Assembly (NCBI GenBank): GCA_030043335.1
Contig: JASHXX010000387.1
Span: 1 to 12,443, forward strand
Reading direction: 5' to 3'
Source: Xanthobacteraceae bacterium
GTDB lineage: Bacteria; Pseudomonadota; Alphaproteobacteria; Rhizobiales; Xanthobacteraceae
Length of the DNA: 12,443 bases
Below, in pieces: positions 5,320 to 12,443 of the stretch. Within the stretch, counting starts at the first letter, position 1; every line of letters starts with the position of its first letter. The position numbers and the translations under genes were made by a program. Under the pieces are notes generated by a model. That model was not told where the DNA came from, searched no databases, and worked only from the letters and a program-made list of their open reading frames with translations.

Positions 5320-6309
5320 GAATTCCTCGCCGAGATAGAGCCGCCGCACGTCAGGGTTGTTGACGATATCGTCGGCGCGGCCCTCCATCAGTACCTCGCC
5401 GGAATAGATGATGTAGGCGCGGTCGGTGAGGCCCAGCGTCTCGCGCACATTGTGGTCGGTGATGAGCACGCCGATGCCGCGATTGGTCAGATGCCGCACC
5501 AGCGACTGGATGTCGCCGACGGCGATTGGATCAATGCCGGCGAAGGGCTCGTCGAGCAGCATGTAATTCGGGCGGGTGGCGAGCGCCCGGGCGATCTCGA
5601 CGCGGCGCCGCTCACCGCCGGAGAGCGCGATCGACGGCGTCTTGCGCAACCGCGCGATGTTGAACTCCTCGAGCAGTGCGTTGAGATCATGATCGCGCCG
5701 CTTGGGGTCGGGCTCGACCGCTTCCAGCACGGCGCGGATATTCTGCTCGACATTGAGGCCGCGGAAAATCGAGGCTTCCTGCGGCAGATAGCCGATGCCG
5801 AGGCGGGCGCGCTGGTACATCGGCAGCGGCGTCACGTCGAAGCCGTCGAGTTCGATGCGTCCTTTGTCGGCGTTGATGAGGCCGGTCATCATATAGAAGA
5901 CCGTGGTCTTGCCGGCGCCGTTGGGTCCGAGGAGGCCAACCGCCTCGCCCTTGCGCACATAAAGACTGACGCCCTTGACTACTTTGCGCCCGACGAAGCT
6001 CTTCTCCACGTTGTGGACCGAGAGGAGGCTCCTGCGTTCCAGCTGCGCCGCGCCGTTGCCGTCCACCCGTCGCCGCGGCCGGGGGTGCGGCTGGGCAGCG
6101 ATCTCAGCCGGCGCCGGTTGCGGTGCTGGCGCAGGCGGGCGCCTGTCGCGTGCCTTCTGCGGCGGGCCCGGCAGGCTTGCGATATCGAGGTATGTGCCGT
6201 TGATCGCGCCGCCCATATTGGCGAGGTCGATCTCCTCCTCCTCCGCCGCCGAAATCGTCCTGCGGCGCGCCGGACTACGGCGGCGAAAATATGAAAAGAT
6301 GTCCTGCAC
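5311..6309 (-). CDS. lptB: LPS export ABC transporter ATP-binding protein LptB
   Basis: The ATPase of the LptB2FGC complex, which pulls LPS out of the inner membrane and pushes it along the LptA bridge. All ATPase motifs are in place: Walker A GPNGAGKT at 128-135, Q-loop Gln177 in YLPQE, signature LSGGERRR at 229-236, Walker B LLDEP at 251-255 with catalytic Glu254, and H-loop His286 in TDHN. YLPQEASIFRGLNVEQNI and GIDPIAVGDIQ are typical of LptB. The protein is 332 residues, about 90 longer than E. coli LptB. The extra N-terminus opens with an amphipathic stretch (MQDIFSYFRRR), then an acidic patch and a long Pro/Ala/Arg-rich linker. The start is a GTG at 6309 with GAGG six bases upstream. 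lptA ends 99 bp upstream; lptF and lptG are not in the window. Confidence 0.96.
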   Translation of the reverse strand: MQDIFSYFRRRSPARRRTISAAEEEEIDLANMGGAINGTYLDIASLPGPPQKARDRRPPAPAPQPAPAEIAAQPHPRPRRRVDGNGAAQLERRSLLSVHNVEKSFVGRKVVKGVSLYVRKGEAVGLLGPNGAGKTTVFYMMTGLINADKGRIELDGFDVTPLPMYQRARLGIGYLPQEASIFRGLNVEQNIRAVLEAVEPDPKRRDHDLNALLEEFNIARLRKTPSIALSGGERRRVEIARALATRPNYMLLDEPFAGIDPIAVGDIQSLVRHLTNRGIGVLITDHNVRETLGLTDRAYIIYSGEVLMEGRADDIVNNPDVRRLYLGEEFRL

Positions 6310-6408
6310 GCCCGCCTCGGGGAAAGCTCAAATGCGAATCGCGGTTGGTCGCGGCTCCTGGCGGGGGGACTCTAGCCGATTTAAGGGGGCGATGCTGCCG
6401 TTGCCGGC

Positions 6409-7122
6409 TCAATTCGACCGATTCTGCGGGCCGAGCGACATCATATTGGTCGAGCCGCCATTAGCGTCCTTGCCGGGAAGAATAAGCGCCCGGACCCGGT
6501 TTTGTGCGGTCGCCGCGTTGGATTCGACCCGCGCATTGCCGGTTGCGGTATCGACCACGACGCGGTCGCCATGGAGCACATTCTTGCCCTGGGTGACCAC
6601 GACGTTGCCGGTCAGCGTAATCGTCTTGGCCTTGAGGTCGTAGACGCCGAGATCGCCGCTGGCGTTCTGCTCCTTGGTGATCACCGTGACGCCGCCGCGC
6701 GCTTCGATCCGGCGGATATCCTGCGCGCCTTGCGGTACCGCCGCTGCCTGACCCGGTGCCGCCGCCTGACCCGGTGCCGCCGCCTGGCCCGATGCCGCCG
6801 CCTGCGGCTTGGCCGCCGCGGGCTCGTTGCTTGGCGCGTTCTTGGACGCAGCGCCGTCCTCGGCGCCATAGAACACGACCAGCGTCTGGCATTTCATCGT
6901 CGTGTCGCCCTGGACCACTTGCACATTGCCGGAGAAGGTCGCGATCTTGCTCTTATCGCGCACCTCAAGCGTGGCGGATTCGATCTGAATCGGCAGATCC
7001 TTGTTCTCGCCCTGAACAAGGCTTTGAACCGGGTTCTGGACCGCCGGGTGCTGGCCTTGCGCGGCCGCCGGCGACACCGCCAACGCCAAGGCTGCAGCCC
7101 AGAATGGGAGCCGGCCGGTCAT
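6409..7122 (-). CDS. lptA: LPS transport periplasmic protein LptA (OstA-like)
   Basis: A 237-residue periplasmic protein that forms the LPS bridge between LptC in the inner membrane and LptD in the outer membrane. Residues 1-21 are a signal peptide (FWAAALALAVSPAAA). The OstA/LptA beta-jellyroll follows in two parts: PIQIESATLEVRDKSKIATFSGNVQVVQGDTTMKCQTLVV at about 44-83, and RIEARGGVTVITKEQNASGDLGVYDLKAKTITLTGNVVVTQGKNVLHGDRVVVD at about 138-192. Between them is a low-complexity insert rich in Ala, Pro and Gln (residues 86-133), with a six-residue repeat AAAPGQ at 108-131. It is likely a flexible loop, and such inserts occur in rhizobial LptA. The ATG overlaps the lptC stop codon (ATGA), so translation is probably coupled. 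Confidence 0.94.
   Translation of the reverse strand: MTGRLPFWAAALALAVSPAAAQGQHPAVQNPVQSLVQGENKDLPIQIESATLEVRDKSKIATFSGNVQVVQGDTTMKCQTLVVFYGAEDGAASKNAPSNEPAAAKPQAAASGQAAAPGQAAAPGQAAAVPQGAQDIRRIEARGGVTVITKEQNASGDLGVYDLKAKTITLTGNVVVTQGKNVLHGDRVVVDTATGNARVESNAATAQNRVRALILPGKDANGGSTNMMSLGPQNRSN
6740..6805. repeat. 18-bp tandem repeat inside lptA
   Basis: About 3.7 copies of an 18-base unit, GCCGCCGCCTGACCCGGT on the plus strand, at 6740, 6758, 6776 and (partial) 6794. On the coding strand each encodes a six-residue unit such as AAAPGQ. Because the unit is a multiple of three, copy number can change without breaking the frame. Confidence 0.8.
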
Positions 7123-7946
7123 CGTTCGCTCACCTTCGCCTGAGCCTTGTCGGGTTGCAGGGTTATCGCAACGCCGCCGCCGAAGCGGATCACGCCGCCA
7201 TTGTCGACGACCTCAAGCCGCTTGGCGTTGAGAACGCCGTGGAGCAGTTTCACCCAGACCGGCTTCTCCGACACCACTTCGCCTTTACGCATGTCGACTA
7301 CCGCTTCGGTCAGACGAGCCTCGTAGCCGGTCGAGGACAGGATGTGGATCTCGTCCTTCAGCGTCAGCATCTCGGTCTTCATGTCGTAGGTTCCAGAGCT
7401 AGCCGACAGGTCGACCGTGGCCTTGTCTTGCATCTGCATGTTGCCGCGCGGTTCGCGTAGTTCCATGAAATCCGGTTTGGTGATGTCCTGGGCGGCGCTG
7501 CTGGCGGTGAACTCATAGGGCCGGGCGTCGCTGGTGAAGCCTTTGAGCCGCGGCCGCTGCATCGTGATCTTGGTGCCCTTGATGACCAGCTTGCCGAGCT
7601 CCCCCGGCAGCCGGAAGCCATTGATCAGAAAATAGTTGGCAACCACGACCGAGAGCAGCACCGCAGCGATGCCCGCCGGCACGCCGAGACGAAGCCAGCG
7701 GACGTGCCGGCTGTGCCGCAACGCGGTGCGATAAGTCCGTTCGATGTCGCCGCGAGAACTCGCCGAGAAGCCGGCATCTCTCGCAACGTCGACGGGATAG
7801 GCGGCGGTCAGACCGTTGTTCCCCTCTGGCAGTTGCCCCGATTCGGGCGGACAGTCGATTTTAGCGGGTCCGCGGGCAGGTTGTCGCCTGCGAATATGGC
7901 CCGCGCGGGGCCGTCCGGGGTCCGCGCTCGGCGCGAAAAGCCCCAT
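7119..7946 (-). CDS. lptC: LPS export inner-membrane protein LptC
   Basis: A bitopic inner-membrane protein that receives LPS from LptB2FG and passes it to LptA. One membrane helix is at about 88-108 (GVPAGIAAVLLSVVVANYFLI). The periplasmic LptC beta fold follows, with ITMQRPRLKGFTSDARPYEFTASSAAQD, LSASSGTYDMKTEMLTL and VVDMRKGEVVSEKPV. The only ATG start, at 7946, gives 275 residues, but residues 1 to about 45 look unlike LptC and have no ribosome binding site before them. A CTG at 7811 has an AGAGGGG site nine bases upstream and would give the usual short cytoplasmic tail, so the true start is uncertain. The stop overlaps the lptA start by four bases, which fits translational coupling. The 73-bp gap to rnd holds nothing clear. 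Confidence 0.9.
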   Translation of the reverse strand: MGLFAPSADPGRPRAGHIRRRQPARGPAKIDCPPESGQLPEGNNGLTAAYPVDVARDAGFSASSRGDIERTYRTALRHSRHVRWLRLGVPAGIAAVLLSVVVANYFLINGFRLPGELGKLVIKGTKITMQRPRLKGFTSDARPYEFTASSAAQDITKPDFMELREPRGNMQMQDKATVDLSASSGTYDMKTEMLTLKDEIHILSSTGYEARLTEAVVDMRKGEVVSEKPVWVKLLHGVLNAKRLEVVDNGGVIRFGGGVAITLQPDKAQAKVSER

Positions 7947-8019
7947 TGGGGCGTGGTCTTATCGGAGCCCGGTTGCCACCCCCGGATGGCGTCTTGGGGG
8001 CAGCTTTCCGGATCATGCC

Positions 8020-8634
8020 CTAGGAATGCGCAAAAATGTCGTCGGCGGCAAAGCCGGCGAGATCGAGCCGCACGCGGTCGGGCAGGAAACGAAAACAGGC
8101 TGCAGCCAATTGCTCGCGTGCTTCGCGCGCGAGCATGGCGTCGAGCCGCTCCTTCAGCGCGTGCAGATAGAACACGTCGGAGGCGGCGTAGGACAATTGT
8201 GCGTCGCTTAGCTCCGGCGCGCCCCAGTCGGATAGTTGTTGCTGCTTCGACAGGTCGTGGCCCAGCACCTCGCGCACGAGATCCTTGAGGCCGTGCTTGT
8301 CGCTGTAAGTGCGCGCCAGCCGTGAAGCGATCTTGGTGCAGTAGACCGGCTCGGTCATGACGCCGAAGGTCTTGTAGAGCATGCCCAGATCGAATCGCGC
8401 GAAGTGAAAAATCTTGAGGAGCCGGGCGTCGGTCAGGAGCCGCTTCAGATTCGGCGCGTCGGCGGGATGCGGCGGGATCTGCACCAGGTCGGCGGAGCCG
8501 TCGCCGGGCGAAAGCTGAATGAGGCACAGCCGGTCGCGATCGGGATTGAGTCCCATGGTTTCGGTGTCGACCGCGACCGCGCCGGTATAGCGCGAGAGGT
8601 CCGGCAGATCGCCGCGATGCAGGCGGATGGTCAT
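8020..8634 (-). CDS. rnd: Ribonuclease D-type 3'-5' exonuclease, single domain
   Basis: A 204-residue DEDDy exonuclease of the RNase D family, which trims 3' ends of RNAs with two metal ions. The catalytic residues are visible: Asp23 and Glu25 in VDTETMG (Exo I), Asp82 in FHFARFDLGML (Exo II), and Tyr149 and Asp153 in LSYAASDVFYL (Exo III). It ends soon after the exonuclease domain and lacks the HRDC domains of the E. coli enzyme, which is normal for the alphaproteobacterial form found before lptC. The start is the ATG at 8634, with no strong ribosome binding site. It is the first gene of the minus-strand block seen here, and the promoter for the block probably lies in 8635-8847. Natural substrates of this short form are not evident from sequence. 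Confidence 0.92.
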   Translation of the reverse strand: MTIRLHRGDLPDLSRYTGAVAVDTETMGLNPDRDRLCLIQLSPGDGSADLVQIPPHPADAPNLKRLLTDARLLKIFHFARFDLGMLYKTFGVMTEPVYCTKIASRLARTYSDKHGLKDLVREVLGHDLSKQQQLSDWGAPELSDAQLSYAASDVFYLHALKERLDAMLAREAREQLAAACFRFLPDRVRLDLAGFAADDIFAHS

Positions 8635-8709
8635 GCGGTGAGGTGCGGCGGGAGTTTGATGCGGGCCTCGGATCTTCGCTGATCGTCGATGCGAAGCCTT
8701 GAATATCCC

Positions 8710-8742
8710 AACCGAAATGGCTCGTCAAAAGCCGGTTCGGTT
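8710..8742. promoter_or_regulatory. Composite inverted repeat in the rnd/histidine kinase divergent gap
   Basis: AACCGAA (8710-8716) pairs with TTCGGTT (8736-8742), and GGCT (8719-8722) with AGCC (8730-8733), separated by two matched bases on each side, around a seven-base centre. This symmetry in a 213-bp divergent gap suggests an operator or a leader hairpin. A smaller repeat, CTTCGC/GCGAAG, is at 8674-8696, and GGCAA/TTGCC at 8820-8833 lies just before the kinase start. No clear promoter could be placed. Confidence 0.4.
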
Positions 8743-8847
8743 CGCGCGTCGGCAGCAATCAACGGTCCGTTGCCGCCTCCCGGCCGGATTGAAAAAGTCT
8801 TCCATGACTGAAAGGATGCGGCAAACGCTTGCCTGCGAGCGGGGGAA

Positions 8848-10341
8848 ATGACGATAAGCGCCCACACGGCTTCCGCGCTGATGACGCCATCGCGGCCGCG
8901 GTCCTCGTGGCGGCGGATGCTGCACGCGCTTTGGTATGGACGTTCGATCCGTGCTCAGCTCCTCTTGGTGTTCGTGCTCATCGATCTTGTCGCCGTGCTG
9001 CTCGCCGGCAGCGTTACCGTCTTGCGGGCTCGCGCCCAGACGCGTGTCGAAGTCGCGGCATCGACGCGGCTTGCGGAGTTCCTGGTGAGCGAGGCGGTCA
9101 ATTTCGTCCACCAGCAGCTTCCCGCCGAGCAATTTCTGGCGCTGCTGCCGACGCAATTGCGCTCCATCCGCCACGTGAGGATCGCGGTCACCGACGCGGC
9201 CGGCGTTCCCATCGCGCTGCCCGCGGATGCCGAGCGGATCGGCGACCGTCGCGCTGAAGGGCGGGCGCCGGCGCCGGGCTGGTTCGCGGCGCTCGTCGCT
9301 CCGCCGGTCGAGGCCCATGATGTTCCGGTGATCGTTGACGGCCGCAGCATCGGACAGGTGGCGATCAACGGCGAGCCGGCCGACGAGATCGCAGAGATCT
9401 GGGAAAACGCGGTCGCGATCGGGACGGTCGGCTTCCTGCTCAACGTCGCGATGATCGCGATTCTCCATGTGCTGTTCGGGCGCGTGCTCGATCCGCTGAC
9501 CGGACTCGCCGCCGGCCTCTCTGACCTCGAGCGCCGGACCTACAGCGTGCGGCTCAAGCGTCCGCAGACGCGTGAGCTCGGCGCAATCGCCGAGCACTTC
9601 AACGCGCTCGCTCTCGCGTTGGAGACGCTCGGCGCGGAGAATCAGGAGCTGAACCGCCGGCTTATCACGGCGCAGGACGATGAGCGCCGGCGCACCGCGC
9701 TCGAGCTGCATGACGAGGTCGGTCCATGCCTATTTGGGCTCAAGGCCAATGCCGCCTCGATCGCGAGCGCGGCCGGCGAACTTCCGGAACCGGCCAGGCT
9801 CGGCGTGTCGGCGCGCTTGCACGACATCCTCTCGATCATCGAGCATTTGCAGGCGATCAATCGCAGCATGCTCGACCGGCTGCGGCCGATGGCGCTCGGC
9901 CATGTCCCGCTCAAGGAGATGCTCGACCAGTTGGTGCGCGAGCGCGCGCGACAACATCCGCAGATTTCGTTCGCGTTTGCCGCGGGAGATATTTCGTCCA
10001 GCTATGGCGATACCATCGACCTGACGGTCTACCGCTGCTTGCAGGAGGGCATGACCAACGCCATCCGCCACGCTCAGCCCAGGCACGTAACTATCGCGCT
10101 CGCCTGCGCTGCGCCCGAGGCGCAGCTCGTTCTGACCGTCCGCGATGACGGCTGCGGCATAAAGCCGGGCACGCCGCCCGGCTTCGGCATTCGCGGCATG
10201 CAGGAGCGGGTCGAAGGCCTGGGCGGTCAATATAGTGTCGAGAGCGAGCCCGGCCGCGGCACCTGCGTGCGCGTTGCCGTTCCGATGATCGGCCCGCAAG
10301 CGACCGCCGCGGTAAAGCAGACAAACGGCCCGACCGCATGA
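8848..10341 (+). CDS. Membrane sensor histidine kinase, NarL/HisKA_3 class, LapD/MoxY-like sensor
   Basis: A 497-residue sensor kinase. The first membrane helix is at about 37-59 and the second at about 189-210, with a periplasmic domain of about 130 residues between. That domain, with VAASTRLAEFLVSEAV and ending GQVAINGEPADEIAEIWEN, resembles the LapD/MoxY N-terminal domain. A HAMP domain is at about 211-262. The dimerisation part is HisKA_3 type, with the phosphorylated His288 in ELHDEVGPCLFGLKAN. The ATPase has the N-box EGMTNAIRHA (Asn404), the G1 box DDGCG (433-437) and a second glycine loop near FGIRGMQERVEGLGG. All catalytic parts are intact. The start is the ATG at 8848 with GGGGG close upstream; an ATG at 8881 is possible. 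The stop overlaps the regulator start. The signal sensed is unknown. Confidence 0.93.
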   Translation: MTISAHTASALMTPSRPRSSWRRMLHALWYGRSIRAQLLLVFVLIDLVAVLLAGSVTVLRARAQTRVEVAASTRLAEFLVSEAVNFVHQQLPAEQFLALLPTQLRSIRHVRIAVTDAAGVPIALPADAERIGDRRAEGRAPAPGWFAALVAPPVEAHDVPVIVDGRSIGQVAINGEPADEIAEIWENAVAIGTVGFLLNVAMIAILHVLFGRVLDPLTGLAAGLSDLERRTYSVRLKRPQTRELGAIAEHFNALALALETLGAENQELNRRLITAQDDERRRTALELHDEVGPCLFGLKANAASIASAAGELPEPARLGVSARLHDILSIIEHLQAINRSMLDRLRPMALGHVPLKEMLDQLVRERARQHPQISFAFAAGDISSSYGDTIDLTVYRCLQEGMTNAIRHAQPRHVTIALACAAPEAQLVLTVRDDGCGIKPGTPPGFGIRGMQERVEGLGGQYSVESEPGRGTCVRVAVPMIGPQATAAVKQTNGPTA

Positions 10342-10973
10342 CCTGCGTCCTCGTTATCGACGACCACCCGATCGTGCTGCAGGGCTGCCGGCGCATGCTG
10401 GAGGATGCTGGCGTTGAAGCGGTGCTCGAGGCGCGCGATGCCGCCTCCGGCTACAAGCTCTACCGCCGGCATCGTCCTGAGGTGGTGATTGTCGATCTGG
10501 CGATGCAGGGGAACGGACTCGGCGGCCTGCCGCTCATTCGCCGCATGCGCGCCCACGATCCAGGCGCGCGCATTCTGGTGCTGAGCATGCACAGCGACCC
10601 GATCATTGTCGCGCGCGCGCTCGAGGCCGGCGCCACCGGCTACGTCCTCAAGGACACTTCGTCCGAGCATTTGCTGGAGGCATTTCAGAAGGTGCGCGCC
10701 GGCGCGCCGTATTTGGGCGGCGACCTCGCCATGCAGGTCGCGCTGGTGCACGCCTCGGCGCGGCAGAACCCGCTTGCCGATCTCACCCCGCGGGAGCTGC
10801 AGACTCTGTCGCTGTTGGCCGAAGGCAAGGCCTATGGCCGCATCGCCGAAGAGCTTCACGTCAGCTACAAGACCGTGGTCAATGTCTGCGCGCAGCTCAA
10901 GCAGAAGCTTGAGTCCCGCAATCTGCCCGAACTGATCCGCACCGCTGTGCAGCTGCTGTCGGCGACGCCATAG
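10338..10973 (+). CDS. LuxR/NarL-family response regulator
   Basis: A 211-residue two-component response regulator and partner of the kinase just upstream, whose stop codon overlaps its start (ATGA). The receiver domain (1 to about 120) has the acidic pair Asp8-Asp9, the phosphorylated Asp53 in VIVDLAM, and Lys105 in GYVLKD. The DNA-binding domain (about 145-205) is a LuxR-type helix-turn-helix: LTPRELQTLSLLAEGKAYGRIAEELHVSYKTVVNVCAQLKQKL. The usual GLSNKEIA becomes GKAYGRIA, and the usual TVKTH-type recognition region reads TVVNVCAQ, a known variation in this family. Domain order and length fit FixJ/NarL regulators. The target genes are unknown; the divergent repeats near 8710-8833 could be autoregulatory sites. 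It ends 10 bp before the convergent lactonase-like gene. Confidence 0.94.
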   Translation: MTCVLVIDDHPIVLQGCRRMLEDAGVEAVLEARDAASGYKLYRRHRPEVVIVDLAMQGNGLGGLPLIRRMRAHDPGARILVLSMHSDPIIVARALEAGATGYVLKDTSSEHLLEAFQKVRAGAPYLGGDLAMQVALVHASARQNPLADLTPRELQTLSLLAEGKAYGRIAEELHVSYKTVVNVCAQLKQKLESRNLPELIRTAVQLLSATP

Positions 10974-10983
10974 GCGACGCTGG

Positions 10984-12038
10984 TCACGGTTTCATCGCGC
11001 CTTGCGTGCTCGTATAGACCGCATAGAGCGAAGTCGAGCCGCAGATATACAGCCGATTTCTGAACCGGCCGCCGAAACAGAGATTGGCGACGGTCTCCGG
11101 AATGTGAATCTTTCCCACCAACTCGCCATCGGGGGCAAAGCAGTGCACGCCATCCTCCCGCGGGTCGCCCCAGCCCATCGAGCACCAGACCCGGCCCGCG
11201 ATGTCGTAGCGCATTCGCTGTTGCTGGGCTTGAAATCGCCGGCAAACACTCTGCCGTTCGACACTTTCCCGGCCCCGATATCGACGTCGAACACGCGGAT
11301 GTGCGACGGCTTGTCGGGGCCGTCAGAATAGCCGGTGTCGACGATATAGAGCTTTTTCTCGTCGGGGGAGAACGTAATGCCGTTCGGCTGGATGAAGTCG
11401 TTGGCCACGACTTTCACCGCGCCGGTCTTGGCGTCGACCCGATAGACGTTTTGCCGATCCTGCTCCGGTTCGGCCTTGAGTCCCTCGTAGTAGCCGGCGA
11501 TGCCGTATCTCGGGTCGGTGAACCAGATTGAGCCGTCGGAGGCGACGACGACGTCGTTCGGCGAGTTCAGCTTCTTGCCGTCGTAGCTCTCCGCGACGAT
11601 CGTGATCGAGCCGTCGAACTCGGTGCGGGTCACCCGCCGGGTAGCGTGTTCGCAGGTGATCAGCCGCCCCTGCCGGTCGATCGTATTGCCGTTTGCATTC
11701 ATCGACGGCGCGCGAAAGACGCTGAGATGATTCTCGTCCTCCGACAGCCGCATGATGCGATTGTTGGGAATGTCGCTGAACAGAAGATAGCGGCCGGCGG
11801 GGAAATAGACCGGGCCTTCGGCCCAGCGGAATCCGGTGGCGATGCGCTCGACAGCGTTGGTGCCGGCAAAAGCGGGGAAGCCGCTGCCGCCGATTGCGCC
11901 CTTGCGCCTCTTGAACGACTCGATGTGCGGGTCCGGATAGCGGGAGCCGGGCAACGGTCCCAGGGGCGGCGGCGCCGTGGGCGTGAGCGGAACTCCGGTC
12001 TGGCCCAGCGCCGGAACCGAGGATGCGCGTTCGTTCAT
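10984..12038 (-). pseudogene. SMP-30/gluconolactonase-like protein, frameshifted
   Basis: A six-bladed beta-propeller lactonase-like gene that would open sugar lactones if intact (about 350 residues). The first frame starts at the ATG at 12038 with AGGAG seven bases upstream. It gives WAEGP with metal ligand Glu74, NSPNDVVVASDGSIWFTDPRYGI with Asn161, and QPNGITFSPDEKKLYIVDTGYSDG with Asn219. After FAGDFKPSNS the protein turns into nonsense (first-frame stop near 10992). The correct sequence goes on in another frame from 11214: MRYDIAGRVWCSMGWGDPREDGVHCFAPDGELVGKIHIPE, ending at a TGA at 10984. The break at about 11215-11216 is where the family has an Asp-Gly pair, with Asp as the third metal ligand. 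It may be a true loss or an assembly error. The N-terminal Pro-rich stretch (15-35) could be part of an export region or just unusual. Confidence 0.85.
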
Positions 12039-12132
12039 GAGTTTCTCCTGACGCTTGAGGCGATTCTCGCTCTCGCTCCTTAGTGGCGCCTGATCATTTT
12101 GGAAAACCGGCCTGCACTTTCCGGATTATGCT

Positions 12133-12443
12133 TTAGCTCGTGACCTGCTCGCCGCGGCCATAGACCAGCAGCATCAGGATGATCACCCCGCCATAGATGA
12201 CCTGCCGGCCCGCCTCCGGCATCTCCATGATCGAGAGCACGCTATTCAAAAGCACGATCAGGATCACGCCGATGAGGGTGCCGAGATAGCGGCCGCGGCC
12301 GCCCAGGATGTGGGTGCCTCCGATCACCACGGCGGCGATCGAGGGCAGCAGATAGGCGTCACCCATGCCCTGATACGCCTTCTGCGAATAGCCGGCGAGC
12401 AACACGCCGGCGATGCCGGCAGTGAGCCCGCACAGGGCGAAGC
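12133..12443 (-). CDS. Sugar-type ABC transporter permease, C-terminal part (cut by window edge)
   Basis: The last 102 residues of an integral membrane permease of the BPD_transp_2 family (RbsC-like), which forms the channel of ribose/xylose-type importers. The frame stays open to the window edge, and the stop is a TAA at 12135-12133. The sequence GDAYLLPSIAAVVIGGTHILGGRGRYLGTLIGVILIVLLNSVLSIM is typical: the loop with GGTxxxGGxG and the helices around it are the conserved C-terminal block. A last helix, QVIYGGVIILMLLVYGR, follows. The lactonase-like gene starts 94 bp downstream on the same strand, so both may be one operon for uptake and use of a sugar or sugar acid. The substrate cannot be told from this fragment. 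The 94-bp gap shows no strong terminator. Confidence 0.9.
   Translation of the reverse strand, partial: FALCGLTAGIAGVLLAGYSQKAYQGMGDAYLLPSIAAVVIGGTHILGGRGRYLGTLIGVILIVLLNSVLSIMEMPEAGRQVIYGGVIILMLLVYGRGEQVTS

Noticed and set aside
5116..6294. A long plus-strand open frame opposite lptB.
   Set aside because: It mirrors the codon pattern of lptB and covers the intact ATPase motifs on the other strand; no ribosome binding site or family marks.
6310..6408. A possible separate promoter between lptA and lptB.
   Set aside because: No -35/-10 pair with good spacing was found; the short gap fits an operon.
7808..8758. A minus-strand open frame overlapping rnd and the start of lptC.
   Set aside because: It reads through rnd in another frame; rnd itself has all catalytic residues, so this is a shadow.
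8725..9711. A minus-strand open frame opposite the kinase gene.
   Set aside because: It overlaps the intact sensor kinase and has no recognisable domain or ribosome binding site.
1..12443. CRISPR arrays, tRNA or rRNA genes, insertion sequences, prophage or defence genes.
   Set aside because: No regularly spaced repeats, no cloverleaf or rRNA motifs, and no transposase, integrase, nuclease or toxin-antitoxin features were seen.

Overview
The window reads as chromosome of a GC-rich alphaproteobacterium of the order Hyphomicrobiales (Rhizobiales), probably close to Bradyrhizobium, Rhodopseudomonas or Pseudolabrys. The strongest sign is the minus-strand order rnd - lptC - lptA - lptB - rpoN - hpf - ptsN, a conserved block in that order. 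An Hsp20/DUF1150 pair and rhizobial-type protein variants (single-domain RNase D, LptB with a long N-terminal tail, LptA with an Ala/Pro/Gln-rich insert) agree with this. The organism is inferred from gene content, not from a database match.

Layout. 1-880: the start of an exported SH3b-domain protein (cut by the window edge) and a small lipoprotein, both minus strand. 881-1516: a DedA-family membrane protein (+). 1517-2450: a small heat-shock protein behind a structured leader that looks like a ROSE RNA thermometer, then DUF1150 (+). 2451-2536: a bidirectional terminator between convergent genes. 2537-8634: the minus-strand block, read from right to left: RNase D, the LPS-transport genes lptC, lptA and lptB, sigma-54 (rpoN), a hibernation factor and EIIA-Ntr (ptsN). 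8635-8847: a divergent control region with a composite inverted repeat. 8848-10973: a membrane histidine kinase and its LuxR-type response regulator (+), overlapping by 4 bases. 10984-12038: a frameshifted SMP-30/gluconolactonase-like gene (-). 12133 to the end: the C-terminal part of a sugar-type ABC permease (-).

How the parts work together. LptC and LptA form the inner-membrane-to-periplasm part of the LPS bridge and LptB is its ATPase; lptC and lptA share an ATGA overlap. rpoN and ptsN join nitrogen/carbon control (sigma-54, PTS-Ntr) to ribosome hibernation (Hpf). The leader of rpoN carries a good -24/-12 sigma-54-like sequence on the opposite strand, which suggests autoregulation. The permease and lactonase genes at the right edge may belong to a sugar uptake and oxidation operon, whose lactonase seems broken.

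I found no CRISPR array, tRNA, rRNA, insertion sequence, prophage or recognisable defence system. The best leads for a second look are the ROSE-like thermometer before hsp20, the sigma-54-like site in the rpoN leader, an Hpf without its usual C-terminal domain, and the frameshift at the expected metal-binding Asp-Gly of the lactonase-like gene. None of these amounts to a clearly new system.
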